Shown: positions 8,703 through 17,442, counted from the first letter of the stretch. The stretch is DNA of 64,000 nucleotides from Winogradskyella epiphytica (GCF_003217215.1 NZ_QJTD01000002.1:570654-634653); one strand, 5' to 3'. The notes: generated from the letters alone by a model not told the origin. Made by a program: numbers and translations.

Positions 8703-9824
8703 CTAATTCGTTTTCTTATAACTCCAAACTGCTAATCCATTCATAATTAATGCGAATAGAAATGTTTTTAATAGTTGTGGTAATATATCCATAAATCCTG
8801 AACCTTTCAACATCACCATTCGCATTACTTCTACAAAGTATTTAATCGGGTTAAATTCTGTAAGGAGCTGAGCCCATTCTGGCATGCTTTCAATGGGTGT
8901 GAATAAACCACTCATTAAAATGAAAATCACGGTAAAAAACCAAGCAATAAACATGGCTTGTTGTTGGGTATCTGTAAAATTAGAAATGAATAAACCTATT
9001 CCCAAAACCACTAAAATATAAATAGAAGTGTATAAATACATGAGCGATAAACTGCCTAACATGGGAACATCAAAAATGAGTTTGGCTATAATTAAACCAA
9101 TGGTTAATAAGCCCATTCCTATCACCCAAAACGGAAAGAGTTTACCAATGATAAATTGACTTTTCTTAATTGGGGTTACGTTGATTTGCTCTAAAGTGCC
9201 AATTTCTTTTTCTCTCACAATATTCATTCCTGATAAGAATAAAGTAATCATGGTTACCAATAAAACCAATATTCCAGGCACCATAAAGGTTTTATAGTTT
9301 AAGGTTTCATTGTACCAAAAAAGCGGAATTGTTTCGATAGTTAATGGCTGAATTTGCTTATCTGAAACTTGAAATAAATCGACCTTCAATTGTTGATTAA
9401 AACGTTGAATGATTTGCGTAACATATACATTTTCAACACCAGCTGCTGCACCATCAATCGCATTAATGGTTACACCTAAACTATTGTGTTTTTCTTTTTG
9501 AAGATCGCGTTCAAAATAGTGCGGAATTTCTAAAACAACATCTACTTCGCCTTCTAACATGGCAGAACTTGCTAATGCTTCCGAAGGAAAATCTGTTAAT
9601 ACTTTAAAATAAGTGGAGGCGTTAAATTGTTCTACTAATGCTCTTGATGTTGAAGTATGATCATTATCTATATAACCAAACTTAATGTTTTTTACTTCAA
9701 AAGTTGCTGCATTAGATAGAATAATGAGTTGCAGTAATGGTAGCACAAATATAATAGGAAGCATGCCTTTATTTCTAAAGATTTGCTTGAACTCTTTTTG
9801 TATGATGTAGAATATTGTTTTCAT
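8703..9824 (-). CDS. ABC-2 type exporter permease (YbhS/YbhR-like)
   Basis: Membrane subunit of 373 residues. It has one N-terminal membrane segment, a large extracytoplasmic domain (residues about 40-170) and a C-terminal block of five segments with the ABC-2 signature around EKEIGTLEQINVTPI, the cytoplasmic coupling helix. It is the last gene of the TetR-led operon. With the permease at 10112 it should form the heterodimeric channel energised by the two ATPases at 11375 and 12305, as YbhS and YbhR do in Escherichia coli. Confidence 0.92.
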   Translation of the reverse strand: MKTIFYIIQKEFKQIFRNKGMLPIIFVLPLLQLIILSNAATFEVKNIKFGYIDNDHTSTSRALVEQFNASTYFKVLTDFPSEALASSAMLEGEVDVVLEIPHYFERDLQKEKHNSLGVTINAIDGAAAGVENVYVTQIIQRFNQQLKVDLFQVSDKQIQPLTIETIPLFWYNETLNYKTFMVPGILVLLVTMITLFLSGMNIVREKEIGTLEQINVTPIKKSQFIIGKLFPFWVIGMGLLTIGLIIAKLIFDVPMLGSLSLMYLYTSIYILVVLGIGLFISNFTDTQQQAMFIAWFFTVIFILMSGLFTPIESMPEWAQLLTEFNPIKYFVEVMRMVMLKGSGFMDILPQLLKTFLFALIMNGLAVWSYKKTN

Positions 9825-9928
9825 ATAACTTCCTGTCTTTCGACTCCGCTCAACCTAAACTTCAGCAGGAATCTTTTTTTAATTAGAACATAGCTCCATA
9901 AAAAGTAACCTTTGCTTTATTATATTTT

Positions 9929-10009
9929 ACACCCCAAAAGTCCCCTAAAGGGGACAACGCATTCGTTTAAATCGGACGATTGGTCCCCTTGAGGGGACTT
10001 TAGGGGTGT
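9929..10009. repeat. Compound palindrome (REP-like) between the two permease genes
   Basis: Outer arms ACACCCCaAAAGTCCCCT (9929-9946) and their complement (9992-10009) match at 17 of 18 positions. Each arm also folds on its own through TCCCCT..AGGGGA, giving two small hairpins within one large one. A 287-base gap without a gene holds it. Nested palindromes of this kind recur in flavobacterial intergenic DNA; function may be transcript stabilisation or partial termination. Remnants of a second short family (TTTCGACTCCGCTCAA) lie beside it at about 9837-9852. Confidence 0.8.
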
Positions 10010-10111
10010 GTTTTACGTTTTATTTTTCATATTATTAAGAGAATAGAACCGAAAATAAAGACGCTTTAAGTACTATTTGGTCTTTTTTCTTTCATCTTTT
10101 TCTATTCTGTT

Positions 10112-11218
10112 TTATTCTAATCGTATTTTATATTTCTTCACACTTAATCCTATAAAAAACACGGTCATTCCTAATAAAATCAACGTTTCTTTCCAAATAA
10201 ATTGTATTCCTACACCTTTCAACATAATTCCCTTAATGATAATGATAAACCACTTTGCTGGAATGATATTACTAATCACTTGTAATGGAATAGGCATACT
10301 TGATATTGGAAAAATAAATCCTGATAATAAAATTACAGGCAGCATAAGTCCCATTAAAGAAATCATCATAGCGGTTTGTTGGGTTGCCGAAATTGTTGAA
10401 ATTAAGATTCCCAAAGCCAAAGATGTAATAATAAATAATACACTTTCTAATCCCAATAACAGTAAGCTTCCTTGTACTGGCATGTTAAATATGAAAATAC
10501 TTAAAACTACAATTACAATAGCGTTAATAATAGACAAAAAGATATATGGAAACACTTTACCTACAATTACTTGAAAGGGTTTGATTGGCGAAACTAGAAG
10601 GATTTCCATAGTGCCTAATTCTTTTTCTCTAGTAATAGAAATAGAGGTCATCATGGCAGAAACCAACATTAAAATAATAGTCATTACCCCAGGAACAAAC
10701 ATATAAACACTCTTTAATTCTGGATTGTAAACCATGCGCGTTTCTGGAACTATTTGGTATACAAAAGTGATGTCTTTATTTAATTCTTTTTGATATTTTT
10801 GAAGAATCGCATTTATAAAATTACTAATGGTATTTGCTGTATTTGGATCTGTAGCATCTGTAATAATTTGAACAGTTGCTTTACTATCCTTAATGAGATT
10901 TTTACTGAAGTCTTTTTCGAAATTTAGAACTGCTTTTACTTTGCCTTTTTTAAAGATAGATTCAATATCAGATTCTTTTTCAATAATTTGTTTAATACTG
11001 AAGTATTCGGAAGCGGCTATTTTATTGATGATTTCTTTAGTAGTTGCATCTTTTGAATGATCTAAAATGGCAATATCTACATTATTGATTTCATTGGTAA
11101 TAGCGAAACCAAAGAGTAAAATTTGAGCAATTGGCATTCCGAAGAGGATAAACAACGAACGTCTATCTCTAAAGATATGGTAAAACTCTTTTTTTATGAA
11201 GCCTATAAATCTTTTCAT
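10112..11218 (-). CDS. ABC-2 type exporter permease (YbhS/YbhR-like)
   Basis: Partner of the permease at 8703, with the same fold: one N-terminal segment (KEFYHIFRDRRSLFILFGMP), an extracytoplasmic domain and a C-terminal segment block carrying TREKELGTMEILLVSPI. I choose the ATG at 11218 (MKRFIGFIKKEF), 368 residues. A frame to 11248 would add ten residues encoded by a small hairpin (TGCCTgcaaAGGCA at 11225-11238) and is unlikely. It lies downstream of the ATPase at 11375 in the same operon. Confidence 0.92.
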   Translation of the reverse strand: MKRFIGFIKKEFYHIFRDRRSLFILFGMPIAQILLFGFAITNEINNVDIAILDHSKDATTKEIINKIAASEYFSIKQIIEKESDIESIFKKGKVKAVLNFEKDFSKNLIKDSKATVQIITDATDPNTANTISNFINAILQKYQKELNKDITFVYQIVPETRMVYNPELKSVYMFVPGVMTIILMLVSAMMTSISITREKELGTMEILLVSPIKPFQVIVGKVFPYIFLSIINAIVIVVLSIFIFNMPVQGSLLLLGLESVLFIITSLALGILISTISATQQTAMMISLMGLMLPVILLSGFIFPISSMPIPLQVISNIIPAKWFIIIIKGIMLKGVGIQFIWKETLILLGMTVFFIGLSVKKYKIRLE

Positions 11219-11374
11219 CTTTAGTGCCTGCAAAGGCAGGAATCTCATTTTAAGTTATAAATTATTATCATGCTGATTTCCCCTGATTCTTTTGTACTGT
11301 TACACAGAGCTGCACATAGAAAACACAGAGTTTTTAAACTGCAAACTGTGTGACTGCAACTGTAAACTCTTTTC

Positions 11375-12103
11375 TCATCCACGAGCCAATTTCAAAAACA
11401 CATCATTCATATTCTCCACTTTAAACTGCTTTTTCAGCATTTTAGGGGTATCTAATGCCTCAATTTTACCATGAACCATAATAGAAACTCTGTCGCAATA
11501 TTCTGCTTCGTCCATATAATGCGTGGTTACAAAAACGGTTGTTCCTTGATTGGCAGCTTTATAAATCATTTCCCAAAACTGTCGTCTCGTAATAGGATCT
11601 ACGCCTCCTGTTGGTTCATCTAAAAACACAATTTTAGGATCATGAAGCAAAGACACAGAAAAGGATAGTTTTTGTTTCCAACCTAATGGTAAAGCGCCAA
11701 CTAATTTATTAGCCACTTTTTCTAAGCCTAATTCTTCAATTAAAACTGCTGATTTCTCCTTTATTCGTTTTCTGGATAAGCCATAAATTCCACCAAAAAA
11801 AGCAATATTTTCTTTAACGGTTAAATCGTCATACAAAGCAAATTTCTGACTCATATAACCAATGTTTTTTTTGATTTCTTCGGGATGTGTATACACATCA
11901 AAACCTGCAACCGTAGCTTTACCAGATGTTGGATTAGAAATACCAATTAGCATTTTCATAGCGGTTGTTTTACCTGCTCCGTTTGCTCCAAGAAAGCCAA
12001 AAATTTCACCTTTTTCTACTTCAAAAGTAATAGCATTTACTGCTGCAAAATCTCCAAACATTTTGGTTAATCCTTCTACTTGTATTACTTTGTTGTTGCT
12101 CAT
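11375..12103 (-). CDS. ABC transporter ATPase, degenerate signature motif
   Basis: Nucleotide-binding subunit of 242 residues. Walker A is GANGAGKTT, Walker B IVFLDEPTGGVDP and the H-loop VTTHYMDEAE keeps its His. The signature, normally LSGG, reads ALPLGWKQKL here. Its neighbour at 12305 has a normal LSGGMKQKL but a Pro in place of the H-loop His. Paired, they give one complete and one degenerate ATP site. It corresponds to one half of the fused YbhF ATPase. Confidence 0.94.
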   Translation of the reverse strand: MSNNKVIQVEGLTKMFGDFAAVNAITFEVEKGEIFGFLGANGAGKTTAMKMLIGISNPTSGKATVAGFDVYTHPEEIKKNIGYMSQKFALYDDLTVKENIAFFGGIYGLSRKRIKEKSAVLIEELGLEKVANKLVGALPLGWKQKLSFSVSLLHDPKIVFLDEPTGGVDPITRRQFWEMIYKAANQGTTVFVTTHYMDEAEYCDRVSIMVHGKIEALDTPKMLKKQFKVENMNDVFLKLARG

Positions 12104-12256
12104 TTCTATATTGCTGTTTTGTGAGTTCGAGTTGCGGCTTAAGCCGAAATATTGAAAACTTCTCGATACGGTTTTCTATCTAAAATCACTCGAAGTAACA
12201 TACTTATTATTACCAATTCCCAAAATTTCGTGATTGAAACCATCTGGAAATTTTTA

Positions 12257-12298
12257 AACCTAACAGTCCCGACGTTTCGGGATAAAATCTGTTAGGTT
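12257..12298. repeat. Nested palindrome between the two ATPase genes
   Basis: Outer arms AACCTAACAG (12257-12266) and CTGTTAGGTT (12289-12298) are perfectly complementary. Inside is a second perfect hairpin, TCCCGAcgttTCGGGA (12267-12282). It has the same design as the repeat at 9929-10009 but a different sequence. Nearby (12159-12200) are remnants of a CTTCTCGA...CTCGAAGTAACA intergenic repeat. Confidence 0.8.
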
Positions 12299-12304
12299 AC
12301 ATTC

Positions 12305-13207
12305 TTATTTAGCCAATTCCATAAAGGTATCTTCAATGGTTGCTTCTGTTTTTTCAATTTCTATATGCAATAGATTTTTAGATTCTAAATAGGCAACCAA
12401 ATCTGCAGGCTCAAAATCTTCTCTACTGTCTGTATAATGAATAAACTCGCCAAAAGGATACACACTATGATTATACTTGTATGCATTTAAGTTATTAATT
12501 AGCTGATACATATTGTTTGCACGCACATTATAAATTTGTTTTGGGTAATGCTTTACAATTGCTTCTGGTGTATCAATCTGCAGAATTTCTCCATCTTGAA
12601 TCAGTGCTATTCTATCACATAAAGCAGCTTCATCCATATATGGTGTTGAAACTAGTATAGTGATGTCTTTTTCTTGCAATCTTTTTAGCATTTCCCAGAA
12701 CTCCTTTCTAGAAACTGGGTCTACTCCTGTTGTTGGTTCATCTAAAAACAAAACTTTGGGTTTATGTATTAAAGCACAGCATAATGCCAACTTTTGCTTC
12801 ATTCCTCCAGATAGCTTTCCTGCTCTACGGTCTTTAAAAGGTTCTATCTGTACATAGATATCTTTAATTAAATCATAGTTTTCTTCAATAGTAGTTCCAA
12901 AAATAGTAGCAAAAAACTCTAAATTTTCTTCTATTGTTAAATCTTGATAAAGTGAAAACTTCCCAGGCATGTACCCCACATGTTTTCTAATACTTTTATA
13001 ATCATGCAGCACATCAAATCCGGCAACAGTTGCTGTGCCTTCATTTGCTATTAATAGCGTGGTTAAAATTCTAAACAAAGTTGTTTTTCCAGCGCCATCA
13101 GGCCCAATTAGTCCAAAAAGCTCACCTGGTTTTACCTCAAAAGAAATATCCTGTAAGGCTTTTACATTTTTATAAGATTTACTGATATGTTTAACAGAAA
13201 TACCCAC
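12305..13207 (-). CDS. ABC transporter ATPase with Pro-substituted H-loop
   Basis: Nucleotide-binding subunit of 300 residues. Walker A GPDGAGKTT, signature LSGGMKQKL and Walker B VLFLDEPTTGVDP are intact. The switch (H-loop) reads VSTPYMDEA, with Pro where His normally contacts the gamma phosphate. A C-terminal extension of about 80 residues follows. The start is GTG at 13207-13205; I see no better ATG. It lies six bases after the OsmC gene. Equivalent to the other half of YbhF. Confidence 0.93.
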   Translation of the reverse strand: MGISVKHISKSYKNVKALQDISFEVKPGELFGLIGPDGAGKTTLFRILTTLLIANEGTATVAGFDVLHDYKSIRKHVGYMPGKFSLYQDLTIEENLEFFATIFGTTIEENYDLIKDIYVQIEPFKDRRAGKLSGGMKQKLALCCALIHKPKVLFLDEPTTGVDPVSRKEFWEMLKRLQEKDITILVSTPYMDEAALCDRIALIQDGEILQIDTPEAIVKHYPKQIYNVRANNMYQLINNLNAYKYNHSVYPFGEFIHYTDSREDFEPADLVAYLESKNLLHIEIEKTEATIEDTFMELAK

Positions 13208-13213
13208 GTGTCT

Positions 13214-13672
13214 TTAGTTTTGAACAATTATTTTAGTTTCCATTGTAACTTTCGACTTTATGGAATTTGAAATTAAACAGGCTTTTTCAGATTTTTCTAC
13301 AATACGTTCTGTACGATCTCTTTTAGACTCGTCTGTAATTACAACTTCTGGAAACAGTAAAATTTCACTCATTACAAATTTGCCATCTACTTTTTCTAAA
13401 ACACCTTTTGAATCACATTTAAAGCTTACATAATCTAGCTTTGAATACTCTGCAATTGCTAAAAAAGTAGTCATTAAACAACTGCTTACCGCTGCTGTAA
13501 ATAAATGTTCTGGCGACCAAATATTTGGCATACCTCCTGGAAATTCTGGAGGTGTTGCAACTTCTAAGCAATTAGACTCATTGGTTTCTTTATTATGAAG
13601 TTCTGGTGAACACATTACACCTTTACGGTCTTGTGTCCAACTAATATTAACATTATACGTGTGTTTTTCCAT
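13214..13672 (-). CDS. OsmC/Ohr-family redox protein
   Basis: Small peroxidase-like protein of 152 residues with both family cysteines visible (AVSSCLMTTF near residue 70 and KACLISNS near residue 132) and the SPEHLFTAA motif. Members reduce organic hydroperoxides using a thiol cofactor. Here it is embedded in an exporter operon, six bases before the ATPase gene, which suggests that the exported compounds or their inducers are oxidising or electrophilic. This role is inference. Confidence 0.88.
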   Translation of the reverse strand: MEKHTYNVNISWTQDRKGVMCSPELHNKETNESNCLEVATPPEFPGGMPNIWSPEHLFTAAVSSCLMTTFLAIAEYSKLDYVSFKCDSKGVLEKVDGKFVMSEILLFPEVVITDESKRDRTERIVEKSEKACLISNSIKSKVTMETKIIVQN

Positions 13673-13690
13673 GATATTATATTATATAGA

Positions 13691-14179
13691 TTACTGAAAA
13701 TAAGTGCTATATGCATTCACATTCTCTTTGATACTTTTTTCTAATCTAGAAGCATCTTCAACAGTTTCTACTTTTAAAAGTGCATTAATTTTCTCAATTA
13801 ATGGATGTAACCAAACGTGTAAATTATCGTGTGACGGACCTTCCATAGAGCAGTTTTTAACCACATAGTTTTTTTCATCATTTAGCTGTTGTGCTAATTT
13901 GTGAAACTCTTCTAAGGTACTTGCAGTATGAGTATTAATAGTGTTTTGAATTTTTTGAACACCTTCATTAGTAGTTTTATCTGCTTGCCATTTGCTACCA
14001 TTATTTAATAGTATGTCGTTTGTCCAAGCATTTGCATAAACACTAGAAGCTTCATGCTCATGATGTTCATTATGTGTTTCTGTAGCATGTTCTACTGTTT
14101 CTGTTTTTGTGTCTTGCTGTTTATTGTCTTTACAGCTTACTATAGCCAAAAGGCTAAAAGTTAAAATTAGATGTTTCAT
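13691..14179 (-). CDS. Histidine-rich lipoprotein of unknown function
   Basis: 162 residues. A lipoprotein signal ends LLAIVSC (Cys16), followed by an acidic, histidine-rich segment (ATETHNEHHEHEASS) and a helical domain that holds a conserved-looking NCSMEGPSHDNLHVWLHP stretch. The His cluster suggests metal binding, and the helical part has the look of a four-helix periplasmic protein. It sits between the adaptor and OsmC genes of the ABC exporter operon. I do not recognise a named family. Confidence 0.75.
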   Translation of the reverse strand: MKHLILTFSLLAIVSCKDNKQQDTKTETVEHATETHNEHHEHEASSVYANAWTNDILLNNGSKWQADKTTNEGVQKIQNTINTHTASTLEEFHKLAQQLNDEKNYVVKNCSMEGPSHDNLHVWLHPLIEKINALLKVETVEDASRLEKSIKENVNAYSTYFQ

Positions 14180-14198
14180 TGTTTTTGGTTTTTATTTA

Positions 14199-15107
14199 TT
14201 AATTATTATTGTTTTCTGAGTTATTTATCCATAATTCTGCAGGCATTCCTATTTTTAGACTTCCATCATTGGTAACATCTATTTTTGCTGCATACACTAA
14301 AGCAACTCGTTCTTCTTTTGTTTGAATTATTTTTGGTGTGAATTCTGCTTCCGAAGCAATCCAGCTTACCCTTCCTTTATAGGTTTTCATTGCATCTGCA
14401 TCATCGATTTTAATAGTAACCTCCTGCCCTATTTTTATACTAGCTAACTGTGTTTCACTAATATAAACTCGTAATTGCATAGTACTTAAATCGGCAATTT
14501 TATACAGTGGTTTTCCAAAAGCGGTAATTTCATTTGGCTCGGCGTATTTAGTTAAAACCGTTCCTTTTATAGGATTTACAATTTTGCTTTTTTGGATTTG
14601 GTCATCTATTTGTTTTAATTGTACATCAATAGACTTTAATTCATTTACAACTGGTGCATTTTGAATTTCTACACTGGTTATTTGATTTTTAATAACATCT
14701 ATTTCTCCAGAAATATCGTCTAGTTGCTTTTGAGTGCCAGCATTGTCTTTTATCAAGTTTTGAATTCGGTTTTTATTCGTGTTCGCTGTTTTTAATTTAG
14801 CGTTTAAAACATTAATTTGAGACAGCACTCCTTTAGATTTAGAACTAATCACGGCTTTAGAAACTTCTAGTTGCTCTCTTTTTAAAGCAAGTGGAATAGT
14901 ATCAATATAGCCTATAAATTGTTCTTTGGTAAGCAAATCTCCTTCTTTAAGATCAAACTGTAAAAGTTTTCCGCTATTTTCGGCTGAAACAGTAATTTCT
15001 GTTGCTTCAAAATTACCGTAACCATCCGCTTTTCCATTGTCATTTCCGCAGGAGAAAAAGCTGGTTGCAAGGATGCTTAATCCTAATATATACTTGTGTT
15101 TTTTCAT
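14199..15107 (-). CDS. HlyD/YbhG-type periplasmic adaptor, lipoprotein
   Basis: Adaptor linking the ABC-2 exporter to its TolC partner. 302 residues with a lipoprotein signal (lipobox FFSC), a lipoyl half near GNFEATEITVSAENSGKLL, a long coiled-coil hairpin (about residues 60-170) and the second lipoyl half KIVNPIKGTVLTKYAEPNE. Similar in size and order to YbhG. It lies between the TolC gene and the lipoprotein gene of the operon. Confidence 0.92.
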   Translation of the reverse strand: MKKHKYILGLSILATSFFSCGNDNGKADGYGNFEATEITVSAENSGKLLQFDLKEGDLLTKEQFIGYIDTIPLALKREQLEVSKAVISSKSKGVLSQINVLNAKLKTANTNKNRIQNLIKDNAGTQKQLDDISGEIDVIKNQITSVEIQNAPVVNELKSIDVQLKQIDDQIQKSKIVNPIKGTVLTKYAEPNEITAFGKPLYKIADLSTMQLRVYISETQLASIKIGQEVTIKIDDADAMKTYKGRVSWIASEAEFTPKIIQTKEERVALVYAAKIDVTNDGSLKIGMPAELWINNSENNNN

Positions 15108-15182
15108 ATTCTATTTATTTTTCCGCAGATTATTATTTACTCGTAATTTACTGCTCGTAACTGTAAAATTTGTTGAATTATT

Positions 15183-16433
15183 TTATTGCCCTTTAATAAT
15201 ATTATAATTTGCTTTTGCTAATTGTAACTGAATTTTATGTTTCAGCAAAGTGTTTTCGTCTTCGTATAAATTAGTGAGCTCTGTAATATATGCCGAAGAA
15301 GTTATCACGCCGTTCTTAAGTTGCGAATCTGCTGACTGAAGCACTTCTTTTCTAAGATTAATAATCTCTAAATCGGAAAGAATAAAGCCTTCAATTTTAT
15401 CGATTTCCTTTTGTTGTTGATTTAATTTTATATTTGTATTTAACTTAAAAGTTTCGGCTTCTGTATCAATAATATCTTTATGAATTGCTAAGGATTGTCG
15501 TTGTTTTTTATTCGAATTCCAATCGAATACATTCCAATTCAATTTAATACCCACCGTATAAAAAGTTTGAAAAGAGTTATCTAGCATATTTAAACCAGGG
15601 TTACCATAACCTCCTGTTGCAAAACCTAATAATTTAGGTGCATTTTGCTTTGCTATTAAGCTTTCTGAACTTGCTATTTCTTCTTTTTTAAATTGAAATA
15701 ATTCTAATTCTGGTCTGTTTAATTGACTTTCTAGAGGAACTTTTAATAATGGACTTTCAAATTGCGTAGAAAGATCTAATGGTTTATTTACTAAATCGGA
15801 AAGCGTTTCTATTAACACTATTTTATTGCTTAGTAACTCTTGAGACTGTTGTTTAATTTTTAATAATTCGGCTTCTAAAACTTTATCGGAAGCAGGTAAA
15901 AGTACTCCATGTTTAATTCCAGATTGCACTTCACTTAATTTAGATTGTAATTGTGCTTTTTTACTTTGTAATAACAACTCCGATTCTTGCGATAATAAAA
16001 TAGAAAAATACAGTTGATTAATTTGTTGTTTTAGCTGATACAGGTTTACCTCAACTTGCTTTTGTTTAGTTTGTAATTGAGCAGATTTTACTTTTATGGA
16101 AGCATCTGTAATACCGCCATTATAAATTAATTGGTTTACAGAAAGTGTTGCACGATATTGGTCTTTGTTTAAGCCTTCTATATTAGAATTAGGAATAGGA
16201 ACTTCTATCACATCCGATTGATAAGTAGCTTGCGCATCTACATATAATTGTGGCATTTTTGTATTTGCAAGAACCTCTGAGTCTAATTTATTTTGATCTT
16301 CTAATAGCTGTATTTGTTTTGCTAAAGGATAATTTTCTGTTACTAAACGATAACATTCCTCTAGTGTAATGCTTTGCTGGGCAACACTTGAAAATGTAAC
16401 CATTGCAATAAGAATGATAAATATATTCTTCAT
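15183..16433 (-). CDS. TolC-family outer membrane efflux protein
   Basis: Outer-membrane channel of the ABC exporter, 416 residues. It has a signal peptide (MKNIFIILIAMVTFSSVAQ), then the family opening TLEECYRLVTENYPLAKQ and two long helical repeats. The start is one base past the TetR stop codon (AATG context), so regulator and channel are translated in tandem from one message. Confidence 0.93.
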   Translation of the reverse strand: MKNIFIILIAMVTFSSVAQQSITLEECYRLVTENYPLAKQIQLLEDQNKLDSEVLANTKMPQLYVDAQATYQSDVIEVPIPNSNIEGLNKDQYRATLSVNQLIYNGGITDASIKVKSAQLQTKQKQVEVNLYQLKQQINQLYFSILLSQESELLLQSKKAQLQSKLSEVQSGIKHGVLLPASDKVLEAELLKIKQQSQELLSNKIVLIETLSDLVNKPLDLSTQFESPLLKVPLESQLNRPELELFQFKKEEIASSESLIAKQNAPKLLGFATGGYGNPGLNMLDNSFQTFYTVGIKLNWNVFDWNSNKKQRQSLAIHKDIIDTEAETFKLNTNIKLNQQQKEIDKIEGFILSDLEIINLRKEVLQSADSQLKNGVITSSAYITELTNLYEDENTLLKHKIQLQLAKANYNIIKGQ

Positions 16434-16434
16434 T

Positions 16435-17049
16435 TTATGCGTTCTTTATAGAATTAATAATAAAACTAGAAACTTCTGTTTTCCGTTGTTCCACAAATGT
16501 TTTATAAGTTTTGTCGTCCTTGTCTGTAAACGCTTTTATTAATGGTTTTCCTAAGAAAGGAAAAATATTAAGCGCAATAATATTTACAAACAATTGATCG
16601 GCATCAATTGGTTTTATTAGTCCTTTACTAATTTCATCATCAACCTTTTCTTTGAATTTTTTAAGATTAGGAAATGCTGTGTTCTCTTTTATTTTCAGAA
16701 TAAAATCTTCATTTCTGTTTAATTCTTGAATGATAAAATTTGGTAAATAAGGATGTTTCATCATAAAAGAAGTATAATCTTTTGTGAAGTTTTTAATTTT
16801 ATCCTCTAAGGAAGAATCATCATTTAAAATTGCATTTAATTGTGGAGCTAATAAGGAAAATGCATTTTTAAAAACAGCTTCAAAAAGTAATTGTTTACTT
16901 CTATAATAATAATGAAGCATGGCTTTGTTAATTCCTGCTTTATCTGCTATTTCTTGCATTCGTGCGCCATCCATTCCTTTCGATTGAAATATATCTTTTG
17001 CGGCATCTAAAATTTGCTCTTCGGTATTTTCGTCTTTTGTTTTCTTCAT
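16435..17049 (-). CDS. TetR-family repressor of the exporter operon
   Basis: 204-residue transcription factor. I use the ATG at 17049 (MKKTKDENTEEQ); a TTG six bases further up is less likely. The N-terminal DNA-binding domain is clear (ILDAAKDIFQSKGMDGARMQEIADKAGINKAMLHYYYRSKQLL region, residues about 8-55), with a helical ligand-binding domain after it. It heads the operon, and a 16-base palindrome covers the space between its -7 box and its start, so autoregulation is expected. The layout mirrors CecR (YbiH) with ybhGFSR in Escherichia coli. Confidence 0.93.
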   Translation of the reverse strand: MKKTKDENTEEQILDAAKDIFQSKGMDGARMQEIADKAGINKAMLHYYYRSKQLLFEAVFKNAFSLLAPQLNAILNDDSSLEDKIKNFTKDYTSFMMKHPYLPNFIIQELNRNEDFILKIKENTAFPNLKKFKEKVDDEISKGLIKPIDADQLFVNIIALNIFPFLGKPLIKAFTDKDDKTYKTFVEQRKTEVSSFIINSIKNA

Positions 17050-17064
17050 TTTCAACTATGCGGT

Positions 17065-17109
17065 TTAACCATTTGGTTAACAAATGTACAAAAAATAATC
17101 AAACTCCAA
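17065..17109 (-). promoter_or_regulatory. TetR operon promoter with overlapping operator
   Basis: On the minus strand, a TTG (17109-17107) and a perfect -7 box TACATTTG (17088-17081) are 18 bases apart. Directly after the box lies the perfect palindrome TTAACCAttTGGTTAA (17080-17065), covering the predicted transcription start. This is the expected place for a TetR-type operator that blocks initiation. The -33 region lies inside the loop of the terminator of the upstream cyd unit. Confidence 0.75.
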
Positions 17110-17127
17110 TCTGGTTTGATTATTTTT
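17091..17127 (-). terminator. Terminator of the cydAB unit
   Basis: A 14-base perfect stem AAAAATAATCAAAC / GTTTGATTATTTTT (17091-17104 with 17114-17127) with a nine-base loop, T-rich on either strand. It begins three bases after the stop of the small membrane gene that follows cydB. It overlaps the -33 region of the TetR promoter, so termination and initiation share DNA. Confidence 0.85.
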
Positions 17128-17130
17128 ATA

Positions 17131-17427
17131 TTATTTATTCATTTTATTATATATAAATCTAGTAAAAACAAGTCCTAAAACACCACCTAAAGCAGAAACT
17201 ATTAAATTTATTGTTAATAAAAGACTATTAAAATCTCCATTATTCATAATAGACCAAGGATTAAAACCCAATCTTCCGAAAGATTTAATTAATAAAATAC
17301 TTCCAAAAACACCAATTAATGTATTTCCTGTAAATCCAAAAGAATATTTGTTCTTAAAAAGCCCAAATAGGTTTGCAGCAATTATTCCTATAAAAATACT
17401 AATTAAAGAAATTAATGTTCCTGTCAT
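17131..17427 (-). CDS. Small three-segment membrane protein after cydB
   Basis: 98 residues with three hydrophobic segments and a glycine-rich middle (FTGNTLIGVFGSILL, then VSALGGVLGLVF). The glycine pattern recalls the GlsB/YeaQ family of small membrane proteins, but I would not assign it. It lies 15 bases after cydB and just before the terminator, so it belongs to the cyd transcript. It could be an accessory subunit or assembly factor of the oxidase, but it does not resemble CydX in length or topology. Confidence 0.65.
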   Translation of the reverse strand: MTGTLISLISIFIGIIAANLFGLFKNKYSFGFTGNTLIGVFGSILLIKSFGRLGFNPWSIMNNGDFNSLLLTINLIVSALGGVLGLVFTRFIYNKMNK

Positions 17428-17442
17428 GCGTTTTAAATTGGT

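Noticed and set aside
10077-10574. 165-codon plus-strand frame opposite the permease gene
   Set aside because: It is the complement of a clear ABC-2 permease; its sequence is low-complexity Ile/Asn/Thr without any domain.
17131-17427. CydX small subunit of the bd oxidase
   Set aside because: 98 residues with three membrane segments does not match CydX, which is about 37 residues with one segment.
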